Below, in pieces: positions 8,915 to 16,840 of a stretch of DNA of 64,000 nucleotides; the stretch's first letter is position 1, and the number at the start of each line of letters is the position of its first letter. This stretch comes from CAVXDP01 sp964562925 (lineage in GTDB: Archaea; Thermoproteota; Bathyarchaeia; 40CM-2-53-6; CAVXDP01), in NCBI GenBank assembly GCA_964562925.1, contig CAZLVF010000002.1, positions 22,261 through 86,260 of the forward strand, written 5' to 3'. The notes beneath the pieces were generated by a model. The model saw only the letters and a program-made list of their open reading frames with translations. It did not search any database and was not told the origin of the DNA. A program made the translations under genes and the position numbers.

Positions 8915-10231
8915 CTATATGACGAACTCTTCGGGTTCTACCTGTCGTGTCTCGATACCTAACCTCGCCACCTTGAAGTGTCTGCCTCCGTATAGGATCG
9001 CGATGTTCTCTTTTGCTTGAGCAGCTGATACAATTCTTCCTATTGCGTCCGCCTTCATAATTCCGCTGCCGCTGGTTCCAACCGCTACGATAAGGCCTGA
9101 GTCTTCGAAGACGTAGGGGTTGGCATCGATAGTATTCATGTCGTAGTGGCCAGCCCACTTGTTGAAAGGCTTGACGTTCTCGAAATATGGAAAGTAATGG
9201 GATACAACGGGATAGATGCTGTAGGTGTAGAAGTCGTCCTCGGCCGTCGGTTCCTCCTCGAAAGTGAAAGGTCTCCCAAGTTTGTCGGAAACTCCAACCC
9301 AGAAGCTCTCATCAACGCGATTAGGTTTTAGGTAGATGGAGTTCGGCGGTATGAGTGTCAAAGGCAGAACCCCCTGCTCGTTGAAGCCCTTCGAGTAGAG
9401 AAGTGCAGATAGGTTTGAGCCTTTAACCGCAAACACTTGGCGCTTTTTGGTTCTAACATGAGAGTCCATGCCGATCGTGTTGAGTAGCTGCGTACTCCAA
9501 CCACCAGTCGCGACGACAGTCTGCTCTGCTCGAATCTCTCCTCGATCAGTGAAAACTCCTTGTACTTTTGTGTCTTGCCAAACATGGGGTTCCTTTGGAA
9601 CCCCTAGCTTCTGTTGCGGCTCTAGGATTATGGATACAACTCGCTCACCGTAGCGAGTCAGTCCCCCCATCCTACGGATTTCCTTCTCATAGAACTCGAC
9701 GAGCTTCTCAGGCGCCATAGTTCCGCATTTCAGGCCTTGCAACCCCTCGACTATATTTGTGAGCCCCATGATCTTGGCCTCCTCGTCGCTCAGATCAAAC
9801 CTCAGCTGCGCTCGTGTTAACATCTCGGATAGCTCGTCAACCTCCCAGAGTCGTAGGGCTACGCCTTCCTTCCTCATGCGACTAATAGTAGGCTCGAATT
9901 GCTCATAGAGTCGAGTTGTGAGTAGCCAGAGGTAACCCACAAAATCCAAGCGTAGGTCAAACAGAAGGTCCTCTTGTACATGTGTGTAGAAGTCGATCGA
10001 GGTCTCAGAGAGAAGTCGGTTGACTTCTGATGTGAACGTGTTCCTTACTCCGCCAACGCTCTTCGCCGTGTCCCCCTGTCCAGCGGAAGGAGCTTTCTCA
10101 AGAATTGCGACACTGCAGGAAGGATCTTGAGAAAGTATATGATATGCACAAGCTAACCCTACAATCCCAGCGCCAACTATTACGACGTCAAACCTTCTCT
10201 TTTCAGAGCCACCAAGATCCGTTGATGTCAA
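8915..10231 (-). CDS. FAD-dependent amino-acid oxidase/dehydrogenase (DAO family)
   Basis: 438 residues from a TTG start. The N-terminal FAD-binding motif is VVIVGAGIVGLACAYH (about 15-30), followed by the acidic ILEK end of the second strand; SVGGVRNTF and the C-terminal GTSGSGIMKADAIGR segment complete the DAO fold. The family includes sarcosine, dimethylglycine, proline and D-amino acid dehydrogenases. It lies 24 bp downstream of an ornithine-cyclodeaminase homologue, which suggests a two-step pathway on an amino or imino acid. The exact substrate is not evident. No signal peptide. Confidence 0.85.
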   Translation of the reverse strand: MTSTDLGGSEKRRFDVVIVGAGIVGLACAYHILSQDPSCSVAILEKAPSAGQGDTAKSVGGVRNTFTSEVNRLLSETSIDFYTHVQEDLLFDLRLDFVGYLWLLTTRLYEQFEPTISRMRKEGVALRLWEVDELSEMLTRAQLRFDLSDEEAKIMGLTNIVEGLQGLKCGTMAPEKLVEFYEKEIRRMGGLTRYGERVVSIILEPQQKLGVPKEPHVWQDTKVQGVFTDRGEIRAEQTVVATGGWSTQLLNTIGMDSHVRTKKRQVFAVKGSNLSALLYSKGFNEQGVLPLTLIPPNSIYLKPNRVDESFWVGVSDKLGRPFTFEEEPTAEDDFYTYSIYPVVSHYFPYFENVKPFNKWAGHYDMNTIDANPYVFEDSGLIVAVGTSGSGIMKADAIGRIVSAAQAKENIAILYGGRHFKVARLGIETRQVEPEEFVI

Positions 10232-10255
10232 AATTACTTCCCAGATCTAGTCTCT

Positions 10256-11239
10256 TCAGAACTTGACAACTGTCCCTTTGCCCTGTTCCAAGGCCCTTCT
10301 ATAGGCTAGTTGCGCAGTGGACATGTCCTGAAGTGCAATTCCCACAGATTTGAAGAGCGTTATCTCTTGGTCTGATGTTCGACCCTTCTTCGTACCCAAG
10401 ATAATATCGCCCAGTTCGGCCCAGATATGGTCTGACGAGATAGCGTTCTCGGCTATGGGAATAAGCAAGTCACCCGCTTCCTTCAGGGCCGCATCTCTAG
10501 AATCCACAACCACTTTGCTTCTTCGCACAGTAGTAGTATCGAGTTCTCGCGTGTCGAGGGTGTGGGAGCCGATTCCATTGATGTGCATACCTGGCTGTAG
10601 CCAGTCTCCACTGAATACAGGTGTTCGAGATGTCGACGCGCAGATGATGATGTCCGCGTCGCGAAGAGTCTCTTGAGGGCTTATGCCGACTTTGACATCT
10701 ATCCCAAGCTTCTTTGACATGCGCTCGCAATACTCACTCGCACGTTGTGTCACCGGATCAAATACCCTAGCGAGCTCTATCCTTCTGACCTTTGACACGG
10801 CCTCAAGCTGTTTCTCTGCCTGGGCCCCTGCACCAAATAGTGCGACGCACGTGGAGTTGCTCTTGGCCAGATATTTTGTGGCAATACCGCTGGCGGCGCC
10901 TGTTCTTATCGCGGTGAGGAACGTGCCGTCCATAAGGGCCAAGCAATCTCCAGTCTCCGGATCGAACAGTTGCACGGTGGCGAGGATTGTTGGAAGTTTG
11001 TGTCTCTCTATGTTCTCCGGATAGACCGTTACGACTTTTTGTCCCAGAGCATTGAGCTTTCCTCCGATATAGGCAGGCATAGTCAGCATCAAGCCCTTAT
11101 ACTGTTCTAACGCGATAGAGGCCCTGACTGGCATCTCAACATTTCCAAGCGCGAACTGCTTGAAAGCTTCCTCCACAACATCAATCGCATCCTTCATGGT
11201 CAATACGGACTGAACGTCGTCTCCGGATAGTATCAGCAT
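10256..11239 (-). CDS. ornithine cyclodeaminase / mu-crystallin family protein
   Basis: About 327 residues from ATG 11239 (MLILSGDDV), which has AGAGGT just upstream and matches the usual family start; longer starts at 11251 and 11287 exist. The NAD(P)-binding GAGAQAEKQLEAV is near residue 130, and AIRTGAASGIATKYL precedes it. Members act as ornithine cyclodeaminase, alanine dehydrogenase or ketimine (pyrroline/piperideine-2-carboxylate) reductase. Pairing with a DAO flavoenzyme suggests interconversion of a cyclic imino acid; this is inference. The pair is transcribed as one unit. Confidence 0.87.
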   Translation of the reverse strand: MLILSGDDVQSVLTMKDAIDVVEEAFKQFALGNVEMPVRASIALEQYKGLMLTMPAYIGGKLNALGQKVVTVYPENIERHKLPTILATVQLFDPETGDCLALMDGTFLTAIRTGAASGIATKYLAKSNSTCVALFGAGAQAEKQLEAVSKVRRIELARVFDPVTQRASEYCERMSKKLGIDVKVGISPQETLRDADIIICASTSRTPVFSGDWLQPGMHINGIGSHTLDTRELDTTTVRRSKVVVDSRDAALKEAGDLLIPIAENAISSDHIWAELGDIILGTKKGRTSDQEITLFKSVGIALQDMSTAQLAYRRALEQGKGTVVKF

Positions 11240-11538
11240 ACGACCTCTCATCCGATCCCTTGTACCCAGTTGAATATGTAGATTCATCTTTTGTTATGAA
11301 AGCAACCCATCGAAGATAAAACGTGACCGCTTGCTCCTTGGCTGTGCTCAGCATGTAAACGCGGTACGATTTGAGACCTAGATGGGCAAGGATTATTATC
11401 TTCTTAGGCGCAGCGGCTCAGCAAAACCTGTGCCTCGATATCGAGATAAGTCCACGCGGAAATTTTGAAGACCAAAGCGAATCGAAAAAAGAGCAAAAAC
11501 AAATGCAACTGAAGGCAGACTAAGTCATCCGTCCCGAA

Positions 11539-11661
11539 TGGCGCCGGGGGTGGGATTTGAACCCACGAGACCCAGAGGGTCATCGGCTGTTAGCCGAATG
11601 GTTAGCAAGCCGACGCCTTACCGAGTTGCCCGATCCGGCGAGATCTCTAGGCAACCCCGGC
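11539..11661 (-). tRNA. tRNA-Ser(GCT) with two probable introns
   Basis: Acceptor strands GCCGGGG (11661 inward) and CCCCGGC plus discriminator G pair, and CCA is encoded at 11539-11541. The T arm is GTGGG-TTCAAAT-CCCAC. A long variable arm (GACCC-TCT-GGGTC) identifies tRNA-Ser. The anticodon stem TCGGC/GCCGA encloses a 21-nt loop starting TTGCTA, giving anticodon GCT and a 14-nt intron at 37/38. The D-arm strands GCC and GGC are separated by about 20 nt too many, consistent with a second ~21-nt intron whose borders I cannot fix. Confidence 0.85.
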
Positions 11662-12082
11662 AGCCAGAATATTCTTTTCGGGTGTGCCAATAAAAGATAA
11701 CGCCTCCGAGAATCTTGGGGCTCATATCACGATATTCTTCAGTTTCAGGAGCGTTCGTTTGTCGAGAATGTCTAGAGCCGACGTAAGATGGTCTGGTTCT
11801 GAAGAAACATACTAGATAGGGCTAAAGATGTTCTTGAACATCGTACCGCAACGGGAATCTATCCCATCTAACCACATTTGGTACGAGTTGAAACTCATGA
11901 TAGCCATAAGCCGCGTGTTTCAGGCTCAGCTGCTAGCAACCATTATCGTCTCTAGCTTAGTCGCCACGTCGTACGGTTAACCGATCTCGCAAAAGCTAGT
12001 TTTCGTTGAAGATATAGTGAGAGTTCATTCCATCTATGGAAGTGCCAGGCATTGAGCAACAGATGATCAATCCAGACTAAAC
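11662..12082. other. intergenic region
   Basis: 421 bp between tRNA-Ser and the frameshifted gene. A short frame exists (about 11829-11980) but it has no motif, promoter or ribosome-binding site that I trust. Confidence 0.4.
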
Positions 12083-12405
12083 ATGTCCATAGTACTGGAG
12101 GGAAGGATCACTGAGATCAACCACTCACGTGTAAGGATTCAGATCGTGGCTGGCACCATCAAGATCGATGAAGAAATCTTCACGATCAGGACCGGACATG
12201 TCTACGTGTTGTTTAAGAAATTTGATGGTTGGTCGTTGTGGGAAACGCGACGGGTTCAGATGGTTCTATATTCCGCTTTCACCTTGAAGGCATGCTTCAT
12301 GTAGAGGGGCCAAGGCATGTCGTTGCAGGCCTAGCAGGACCATTTACCAGCGGTGCTGACCACTATATGCTCAGATTCATCGCACAAGTCGAAAAGGTAA
12401 CTTAA
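12083..12405 (+). pseudogene. small hypothetical gene with an apparent frameshift
   Basis: A frame from ATG 12083 (MSIVLEGRITEINHSRVRI) reads well to about 12225 (YVLFKKFDG) and then degenerates. From about 12230 the next frame reads LVVVGNATGSDGSIFR and continues plausibly (GPRHVVAGLAGPF, FIAQVEKVT) to TAA at 12403-12405. Together they would give a beta-rich protein of about 107 residues. A one-base indel, genuine or a sequencing error, near 12222-12235 would explain it. No family recognised. Confidence 0.45.
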
Positions 12406-12463
12406 TCTACCAGGTCAAAAGAGCCTTCCGTCAAGTCTGGATCTATCTCTGAATGAATAGACA

Positions 12464-12817
12464 CTAGTAGAATATTTGAAAGAACTGGTCCAAATAGAGT
12501 ATGAACAGGAACAGGCTGGAACCAACTATCAGCGGGATTAGACTTGACAGTACTTCACTTTTGATTCCCCATCTAGCGAGTATGAACTTCAGGTTGATGG
12601 TGAAGTGCATTGAAAATAGCATCATAATAGGAATGTCTAGTTTCGTGTGCAGCACAAGTCCATAATATCTATGTATGAATCCCCTAGTCACCATATATCC
12701 GCTTATCATGAAGATTAGAAATAATACGAGAAGTGCCCAGACTATTATTCTGTCGATCTTTTTCAATAATGTGTCCGAATTCAAACTACAACTCCAGAGA
12801 AACTCAGTTATTACCAT
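12464..12817 (-). CDS. membrane cytochrome b-like subunit
   Basis: About 117 residues from ATG 12817, two bases after the molybdoenzyme stop. Three to four hydrophobic helices (IIVWALLVLFLIFMISGY and others) carry His residues in GFIHRYYG, LVLHTKL and SMHFTIN that could bind haem, as in DUF4405/YedZ-like membrane anchors. It likely passes electrons from the quinone pool to the periplasmic YedY-like protein encoded just upstream. Partner assignment rests on the tight gene spacing. Confidence 0.65.
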   Translation of the reverse strand: MVITEFLWSCSLNSDTLLKKIDRIIVWALLVLFLIFMISGYMVTRGFIHRYYGLVLHTKLDIPIMMLFSMHFTINLKFILARWGIKSEVLSSLIPLIVGSSLFLFILYLDQFFQIFY

Positions 12818-12819
12818 TG

Positions 12820-13527
12820 CTACATGCTGTGCCGATCTTCGGTCCATGGATCAGCAGTATTGCTGTAACCTCTTAGCTCCCAGTATCCAAGTTCCTGTTG
12901 CTCGGTGAACTTCACCTTTCTAACCCATTTGGCGCTCTTGTAAGCATATCTCTTGGGCACAACAAGTCTAAGTGGTCCTCCAAAGCAAGGCTCCAATATA
13001 GCTCCATCCAGTTCATATGCAAATATGACATCATCATCTAGGAGCTCCCTAAGAGGAAGAGATGTCGTGTAGCCGCCGTCGCATATTATTGTGGCGTACT
13101 CTGCGCTACCTCTTGGTTGAGCCATATGACCTACTGTTTTGAACTGTACTCCGCTCCACCTGTTGTCGAGTTTACTCCATCCCGTGACGCAGTGGAAGTC
13201 AGACATCGACTCGACTTTGGTCAAGGCCAGAAACTCATGCCAAGTTAGTTTGAACGGTCTATCGACAACGCCGAAAACTTCAAAGGTCCAAGACTGAGGA
13301 TCGAATCTGGGAATATCGCCGACGTGCAAAACTCGGAGCTGTTTCACCTCATATTGCCCGGGTGGTATTCTTCCCAGCGCCGTCGTTGACTCTTCCACAG
13401 TTAACATCTCTTTCTTGAACAGTTCCCCTCTGAATTTCAGGTAGGCTGAGGCCAAGCCTCCGATTGAAACCGCAATTCCCAACAAGTATCTTAGATATCT
13501 TCTTCTATTACTTTGCTTTCTTGTCAT
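12820..13527 (-). CDS. YedY/MsrP-like molybdopterin oxidoreductase (sulfite oxidase fold)
   Basis: 235 residues. An N-terminal RRR plus hydrophobic stretch (NRRRYLRYLLGIAVSIGGLASAY, read in parts) suggests Tat-type export or a membrane anchor. The Mo-ligand Cys lies in DFHCVTGWSKLDNRW (about residue 117). The C-terminal YAYKSAKWVRKVKF and GYWELRGYSNTADPW segments match the sulfite-oxidase fold. Family members such as MsrP reduce methionine sulfoxide in exported proteins; others have unknown substrates. It is followed directly by a cytochrome b-like gene, completing a two-component membrane reductase. Confidence 0.87.
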   Translation of the reverse strand: MTRKQSNRRRYLRYLLGIAVSIGGLASAYLKFRGELFKKEMLTVEESTTALGRIPPGQYEVKQLRVLHVGDIPRFDPQSWTFEVFGVVDRPFKLTWHEFLALTKVESMSDFHCVTGWSKLDNRWSGVQFKTVGHMAQPRGSAEYATIICDGGYTTSLPLRELLDDDVIFAYELDGAILEPCFGGPLRLVVPKRYAYKSAKWVRKVKFTEQQELGYWELRGYSNTADPWTEDRHSM

Positions 13528-13807
13528 GGACAGACATCGTTAGCGAAGGGTTTCTCACTACTCTGCCCAGAAACCTGCTCATAACTATGCCGCACCATGT
13601 CAGAAGAGATTCTCGAACATCGTCATATGGCTCACGTGGACGAATCGAGTTGTGAATGTGCGGATCCCTAACAAGGTTGTTGTGTTAGTTAATTTGATAC
13701 TTGCAATCTTGAATCCGGATAGCTAGAAGCGGTCAGAACATTACGGTAGCCGCTCATAGGATTGCGATGAGAACCTTGGGAGGCTGTGAGCTCTTATCAA
13801 GATGATA

Positions 13808-13923
13808 TGGAGCCCCGGGCGGGGTTTGAACCCGCGACCTTCGGCTATTCGTTCAACTGACCTGTACCAAGCCGACGCCCATGACCAGGCTAGGCTGTCC
13901 CGCTTCTTAGAGAGTACCGGGGC
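13808..13923 (-). tRNA. tRNA-Thr(GGT) with two probable introns
   Basis: Acceptor GCCCCGG (from 13923) pairs with CCGGGGC, discriminator T, with CCA encoded at 13808-13810. The T arm is GCGGG-TTCAAAC-CCCGC and the variable loop AGGTC is short. The anticodon stem TCGGC/GCCGA closes a 25-nt loop beginning TTGGTA: anticodon GGT plus an 18-nt intron at 37/38. Between TA (positions 8-9) and the D arm GCCTAGCCTGGTCATGGGC lie about 19 extra nt, indicating a second intron near 9/10. Confidence 0.85.
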
Positions 13924-14113
13924 CAACCGGAGCCGTTTGTTGGAGCTGGCTTCTGATTATAATAAGTTTCGGTGAAGCTCTTCAAACTGATAATCTTGGC
14001 ATGACTATGTGGGAAGAGGACGCAGTCTAATGTCTAGTCTCCAAGAATCTGTTTGATTATGTCTAAAAACACAGAATTCTTGTCCGGATCTGATGGGAAG
14101 TATTAGGAAAGGC

Positions 14114-14123
14114 TTAAAAATAC
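14114..14123 (+). promoter_or_regulatory. TATA box of the ubiquitin-like operon
   Basis: TTAAAAATAC at 14114-14123, preceded by purine-rich GGAAAGGC. Transcription would begin near 14143, which places the in-frame ATG at 14127 upstream of the transcript and favours TTG 14178 as start. Confidence 0.6.
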
Positions 14124-14160
14124 AGTATGAGACATAACTATAATCGTTTAAAAGAAATCA

Positions 14161-14166
14161 GGGAGG
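14161..14166 (+). promoter_or_regulatory. Shine-Dalgarno deciding the start of the first operon gene
   Basis: GGGAGG at 14161-14166 lies 11 nt before TTG 14178. It supports that start instead of ATG 14127. Confidence 0.5.
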
Positions 14167-14177
14167 AAAAAAGAAAA

Positions 14178-14942
14178 TTGGTAAGAAAGTGTTCTACCTG
14201 CGGTGCAAACAACAGGGATGATGCCAGCTTCTGCTCAGCGTGCGGTACATCACTCGTCGCTCCGCCTTCCGTCAAGCCGGTGCCCACCGTGAGAGTGGTT
14301 TCTCCGGTCACTCCCGTCGGCGCGCCTGTCAGGGTTCCGCCGCCAGGCATGTGCTTCTACCATCCGAACCTTCCAGCCATCTACGTTTGCAATAGATGCG
14401 GACGACCGATCTGCAGAGACGATTCGAAAGCCTACCAGGATCTGGTTATGTGTCCGCAATGCTACCAGAGCGTGGTACCGATCGTAGCAGCCCCTGCATA
14501 TTACCCAACAGCACCTGTCTACCCGGCTCCACCCCCGATGCCCGAAGTCGGATTCGCTCCCCCTCCTGTAGGAGTTCCACCTGTAGCGGTATTCCCACCT
14601 GCAAGATCAACTTGGGGTTTCACCATATCTCTAATCGGAGGAATCCTAATCATAATCAACGCAGCCGCTCTGCTCTCCGCTAGCTTCTACGCCTTGTGGG
14701 CAGCCATCTTTCCATGGATAACCTATTTTGGCCCGTTCCCGCCTTGGGTGCTCGTGGCGATCGGACTGATCCTCGGCATCATAGCCACGATAGGGAGCAT
14801 TCTGATGATCCTGGGCTACGGAACGATTGGAGCCGTAGTAGTGTTCCCAGCGGCTGTGATCAGCCTAATCCTCGGTGGAGGCTTCATAGCCGGGTTCGTC
14901 CTAGGAGTCGTTGGCGGAATCCTAGGAATGCTTGGAAGGTAA
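14178..14942 (+). CDS. zinc-ribbon and B-box-like zinc-finger membrane protein heading the ubiquitin-like operon
   Basis: About 254 residues from TTG 14178. First comes a zinc ribbon (CSTCG ... CSACG), then a B-box/treble-clef-like cluster (CFYH ... CNRCGRPIC ... CPQC), then a ~50-residue Pro/Ala/Val-rich linker, then a hydrophobic C-terminal half with about four membrane helices. Metal ligands of both modules are intact. Both fingers should face the cytoplasm. It is 57 bp upstream of the JAMM gene and the first gene of the operon with Ubl, E2 and E1. B-box and RING fingers serve ubiquitin ligases in eukaryotes, and Caldiarchaeum carries a small RING protein in its ubiquitin operon; that this protein plays an E3 or adaptor role is inference. 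Confidence 0.8.
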   Translation: MVRKCSTCGANNRDDASFCSACGTSLVAPPSVKPVPTVRVVSPVTPVGAPVRVPPPGMCFYHPNLPAIYVCNRCGRPICRDDSKAYQDLVMCPQCYQSVVPIVAAPAYYPTAPVYPAPPPMPEVGFAPPPVGVPPVAVFPPARSTWGFTISLIGGILIIINAAALLSASFYALWAAIFPWITYFGPFPPWVLVAIGLILGIIATIGSILMILGYGTIGAVVVFPAAVISLILGGGFIAGFVLGVVGGILGMLGR

Positions 14943-14999
14943 CGCATCCAACCTTCTCCCCCTTTTTCCCCACTTTCAGGGACGCAAGGGCGGCATAAA

Positions 15000-16553
15000 G
15001 TGTTCTACGTCAGTATGTCTAAAGACGCTATGTCTAAAGTTATCGATCACGCAAAAAGCACGCCCGAGAAAGAGGTAATAGGAGTTTTGACGGGGAGGAT
15101 GGATAATCAGACCTTGATCGTTGAAGACGCTGTGAGTGGCGAGACGGTAAGGAGCGAGAAAAATGTGGTAATGCCAGGAGAAACTCTGGCAAAGATCGCG
15201 GACGATATCATAAATAGGAGGACTAAGGGAAACATAATCGGCTGGTATCATTCACATCCGGGTTATGGAGTATTCATGTCCGAAGTGGACAAGGAGACAC
15301 AGTCCAAGTTGCAGCAGTTCTCTCCATATATTGTTGCACTTGTATCCGATCCGTCAACTGGAGAGTTCAAGTTTTTTACTCACGATGAAAAGTCCAAGTC
15401 TACCGAGACCCTAACCCACGACCGAGTTCACTTCTACGGCCCTGGAGAAAAATCTGTGCCAGAAAGTTTCAGGAAGACAAAGACTGCGCCAAGGTTACCA
15501 GCGACACCTCCACCTTCAATAGCTCCGCCTCAAAGGCCACCACTAACGAGAAGACAGGTCTACGCCTTGGTCACAGCGATGGTTCTTATTGCAGCAATAG
15601 TGACAGGTGCCCTACTCATGGTGACTATTTCTGGCCCTATCTCGCCGCTAAGAATGGATCACGGGCCTGTCACAAGCGGGACCATCGGCAATGATATCAA
15701 ACTGATAGCTAATGTGAGCGGACCGGTTATGGAGGTTCTAGTCTACTACAAGCTTTCGAAAGACGCTACGTGGAAAAGTGATAATATGCTCCTGATCTCC
15801 GGCATGCGTGACACATATTCCTATACGATTCGTGGAAATGATGTAACCGGGAATCTAGACTACTATATAACAGCATCCGACAGCGCGGGCAATGAGATTT
15901 CAATTCCCACCAGTACGATCGTAATCCGGGACTTTGACGTTGACATATCTGAAAGCCAACTAACGATATATGTTGGACAGACGAAGACTACCACCGTGAC
16001 AGTGAAATCAATAAACGACTTCGGTTTGCCTGTCTCTCTTAGCGCTCCTAACAGACCGCCCGGAGTCGCAAGCGTATCATTCACCCCCCCGCAGGTTGCG
16101 CCTCCGAAAAGCGGCGAAGCCACATCCACGATGAAGGTGACGCTAGTCCCGTCAGCCGAGACAGGCGAATATGAGATGGAGGTTCAAGCGAAGTATGGTC
16201 AGGTAACAAGAACTATATCCGTAACCATTCTTGTATCAGGCTTCGAGATATCAGTGTCGCCATTGTCTGTAACGATCCAGAAAGGAAAGACGGCCACATA
16301 CACGGTTACGTTGGACATAAAGAAGGGTTTCACAGATACAGTCTCACTCGATGTTACAGGGCTTCCATCAAAAGGAATTGAACAAACAAGGATTCTCGTT
16401 ATTAACAAGAAGATAGCTGCGCAGGGAACTACGACGCTTACAATGGAGATAGTAACAAGATCCGACGTACCCGCGGGGACTTATAACCTCAAGATAGTTG
16501 CATCCGGCGGAGAGTTGACACAGGAGGAAAGAGTTACTTTAATTATTCAATAG
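15000..16553 (+). CDS. membrane-anchored JAMM/MPN+ isopeptidase with extracytoplasmic Ig-like domains
   Basis: 517 residues from GTG 15000. Residues 1-145 are a JAMM domain with a complete metal site: Glu25 in EVIGVLTG and HSHPGYGVFMSEVD at 84-97 (His84, His86, Ser94, Asp97). A Pro-rich linker (160-182) leads to one membrane helix at about 187-210. The ~300 remaining residues form three beta-sandwich units: a Fn3-like unit with paired Tyr strands and two NEW3-like repeats (DVDISESQLTIYVGQTKTTT and FEISVSPLSVTIQKGKTATY). With no signal peptide the JAMM side should be cytoplasmic and the Ig side outside. The family cleaves after Ubl Gly-Gly, for precursor processing or deconjugation. The Ubl gene follows after 35 bp. 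Rpn11-like archaeal JAMMs are normally soluble. Confidence 0.88.
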   Translation: MFYVSMSKDAMSKVIDHAKSTPEKEVIGVLTGRMDNQTLIVEDAVSGETVRSEKNVVMPGETLAKIADDIINRRTKGNIIGWYHSHPGYGVFMSEVDKETQSKLQQFSPYIVALVSDPSTGEFKFFTHDEKSKSTETLTHDRVHFYGPGEKSVPESFRKTKTAPRLPATPPPSIAPPQRPPLTRRQVYALVTAMVLIAAIVTGALLMVTISGPISPLRMDHGPVTSGTIGNDIKLIANVSGPVMEVLVYYKLSKDATWKSDNMLLISGMRDTYSYTIRGNDVTGNLDYYITASDSAGNEISIPTSTIVIRDFDVDISESQLTIYVGQTKTTTVTVKSINDFGLPVSLSAPNRPPGVASVSFTPPQVAPPKSGEATSTMKVTLVPSAETGEYEMEVQAKYGQVTRTISVTILVSGFEISVSPLSVTIQKGKTATYTVTLDIKKGFTDTVSLDVTGLPSKGIEQTRILVINKKIAAQGTTTLTMEIVTRSDVPAGTYNLKIVASGGELTQEERVTLIIQ

Positions 16554-16588
16554 ATAGTTAACTAGGCCAATGGAGGTTGTCGAAAGAG

Positions 16589-16840
16589 ATGAAACTCTTT
16601 GTACAGGCGCCCGTAGGTCCACAGACAGGGTTGGCTGAGATAGAGGTCATACCAGATCATACGATCGGCGAAGTGAAACAGCAGGTCTGCACTTCATTCG
16701 GCGTTGATCCAACGACGGTATCCCTGATGTATGGTGGAGTCGTCCTCGACGAGAGTATGACAATTTCAAGAGCAGGCATACCGGAGAACGCGCAGCTTGC
16801 ACTCATGCCATACAATATCATCGGCGGTCAGATGGTGTGA
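16589..16840 (+). CDS. ubiquitin-like modifier precursor
   Basis: 83 residues from ATG 16589; GGAGG at 16572-16576 is well placed for it, while TTG 16577 abuts that site. A beta-grasp sequence (HTIGEVKQQVC ... MYGGVVLDESMTI) ends NIIGG-QMV: Gly79-Gly80 followed by three residues that must be removed before activation. The JAMM protease encoded immediately upstream is the obvious processing enzyme. The gene overlaps the E2 gene by 4 bp (GTGA). It should be adenylated and thioesterified by the E1, passed to the E2 and attached to lysines; targets are unknown. Confidence 0.88.
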   Translation: MKLFVQAPVGPQTGLAEIEVIPDHTIGEVKQQVCTSFGVDPTTVSLMYGGVVLDESMTISRAGIPENAQLALMPYNIIGGQMV

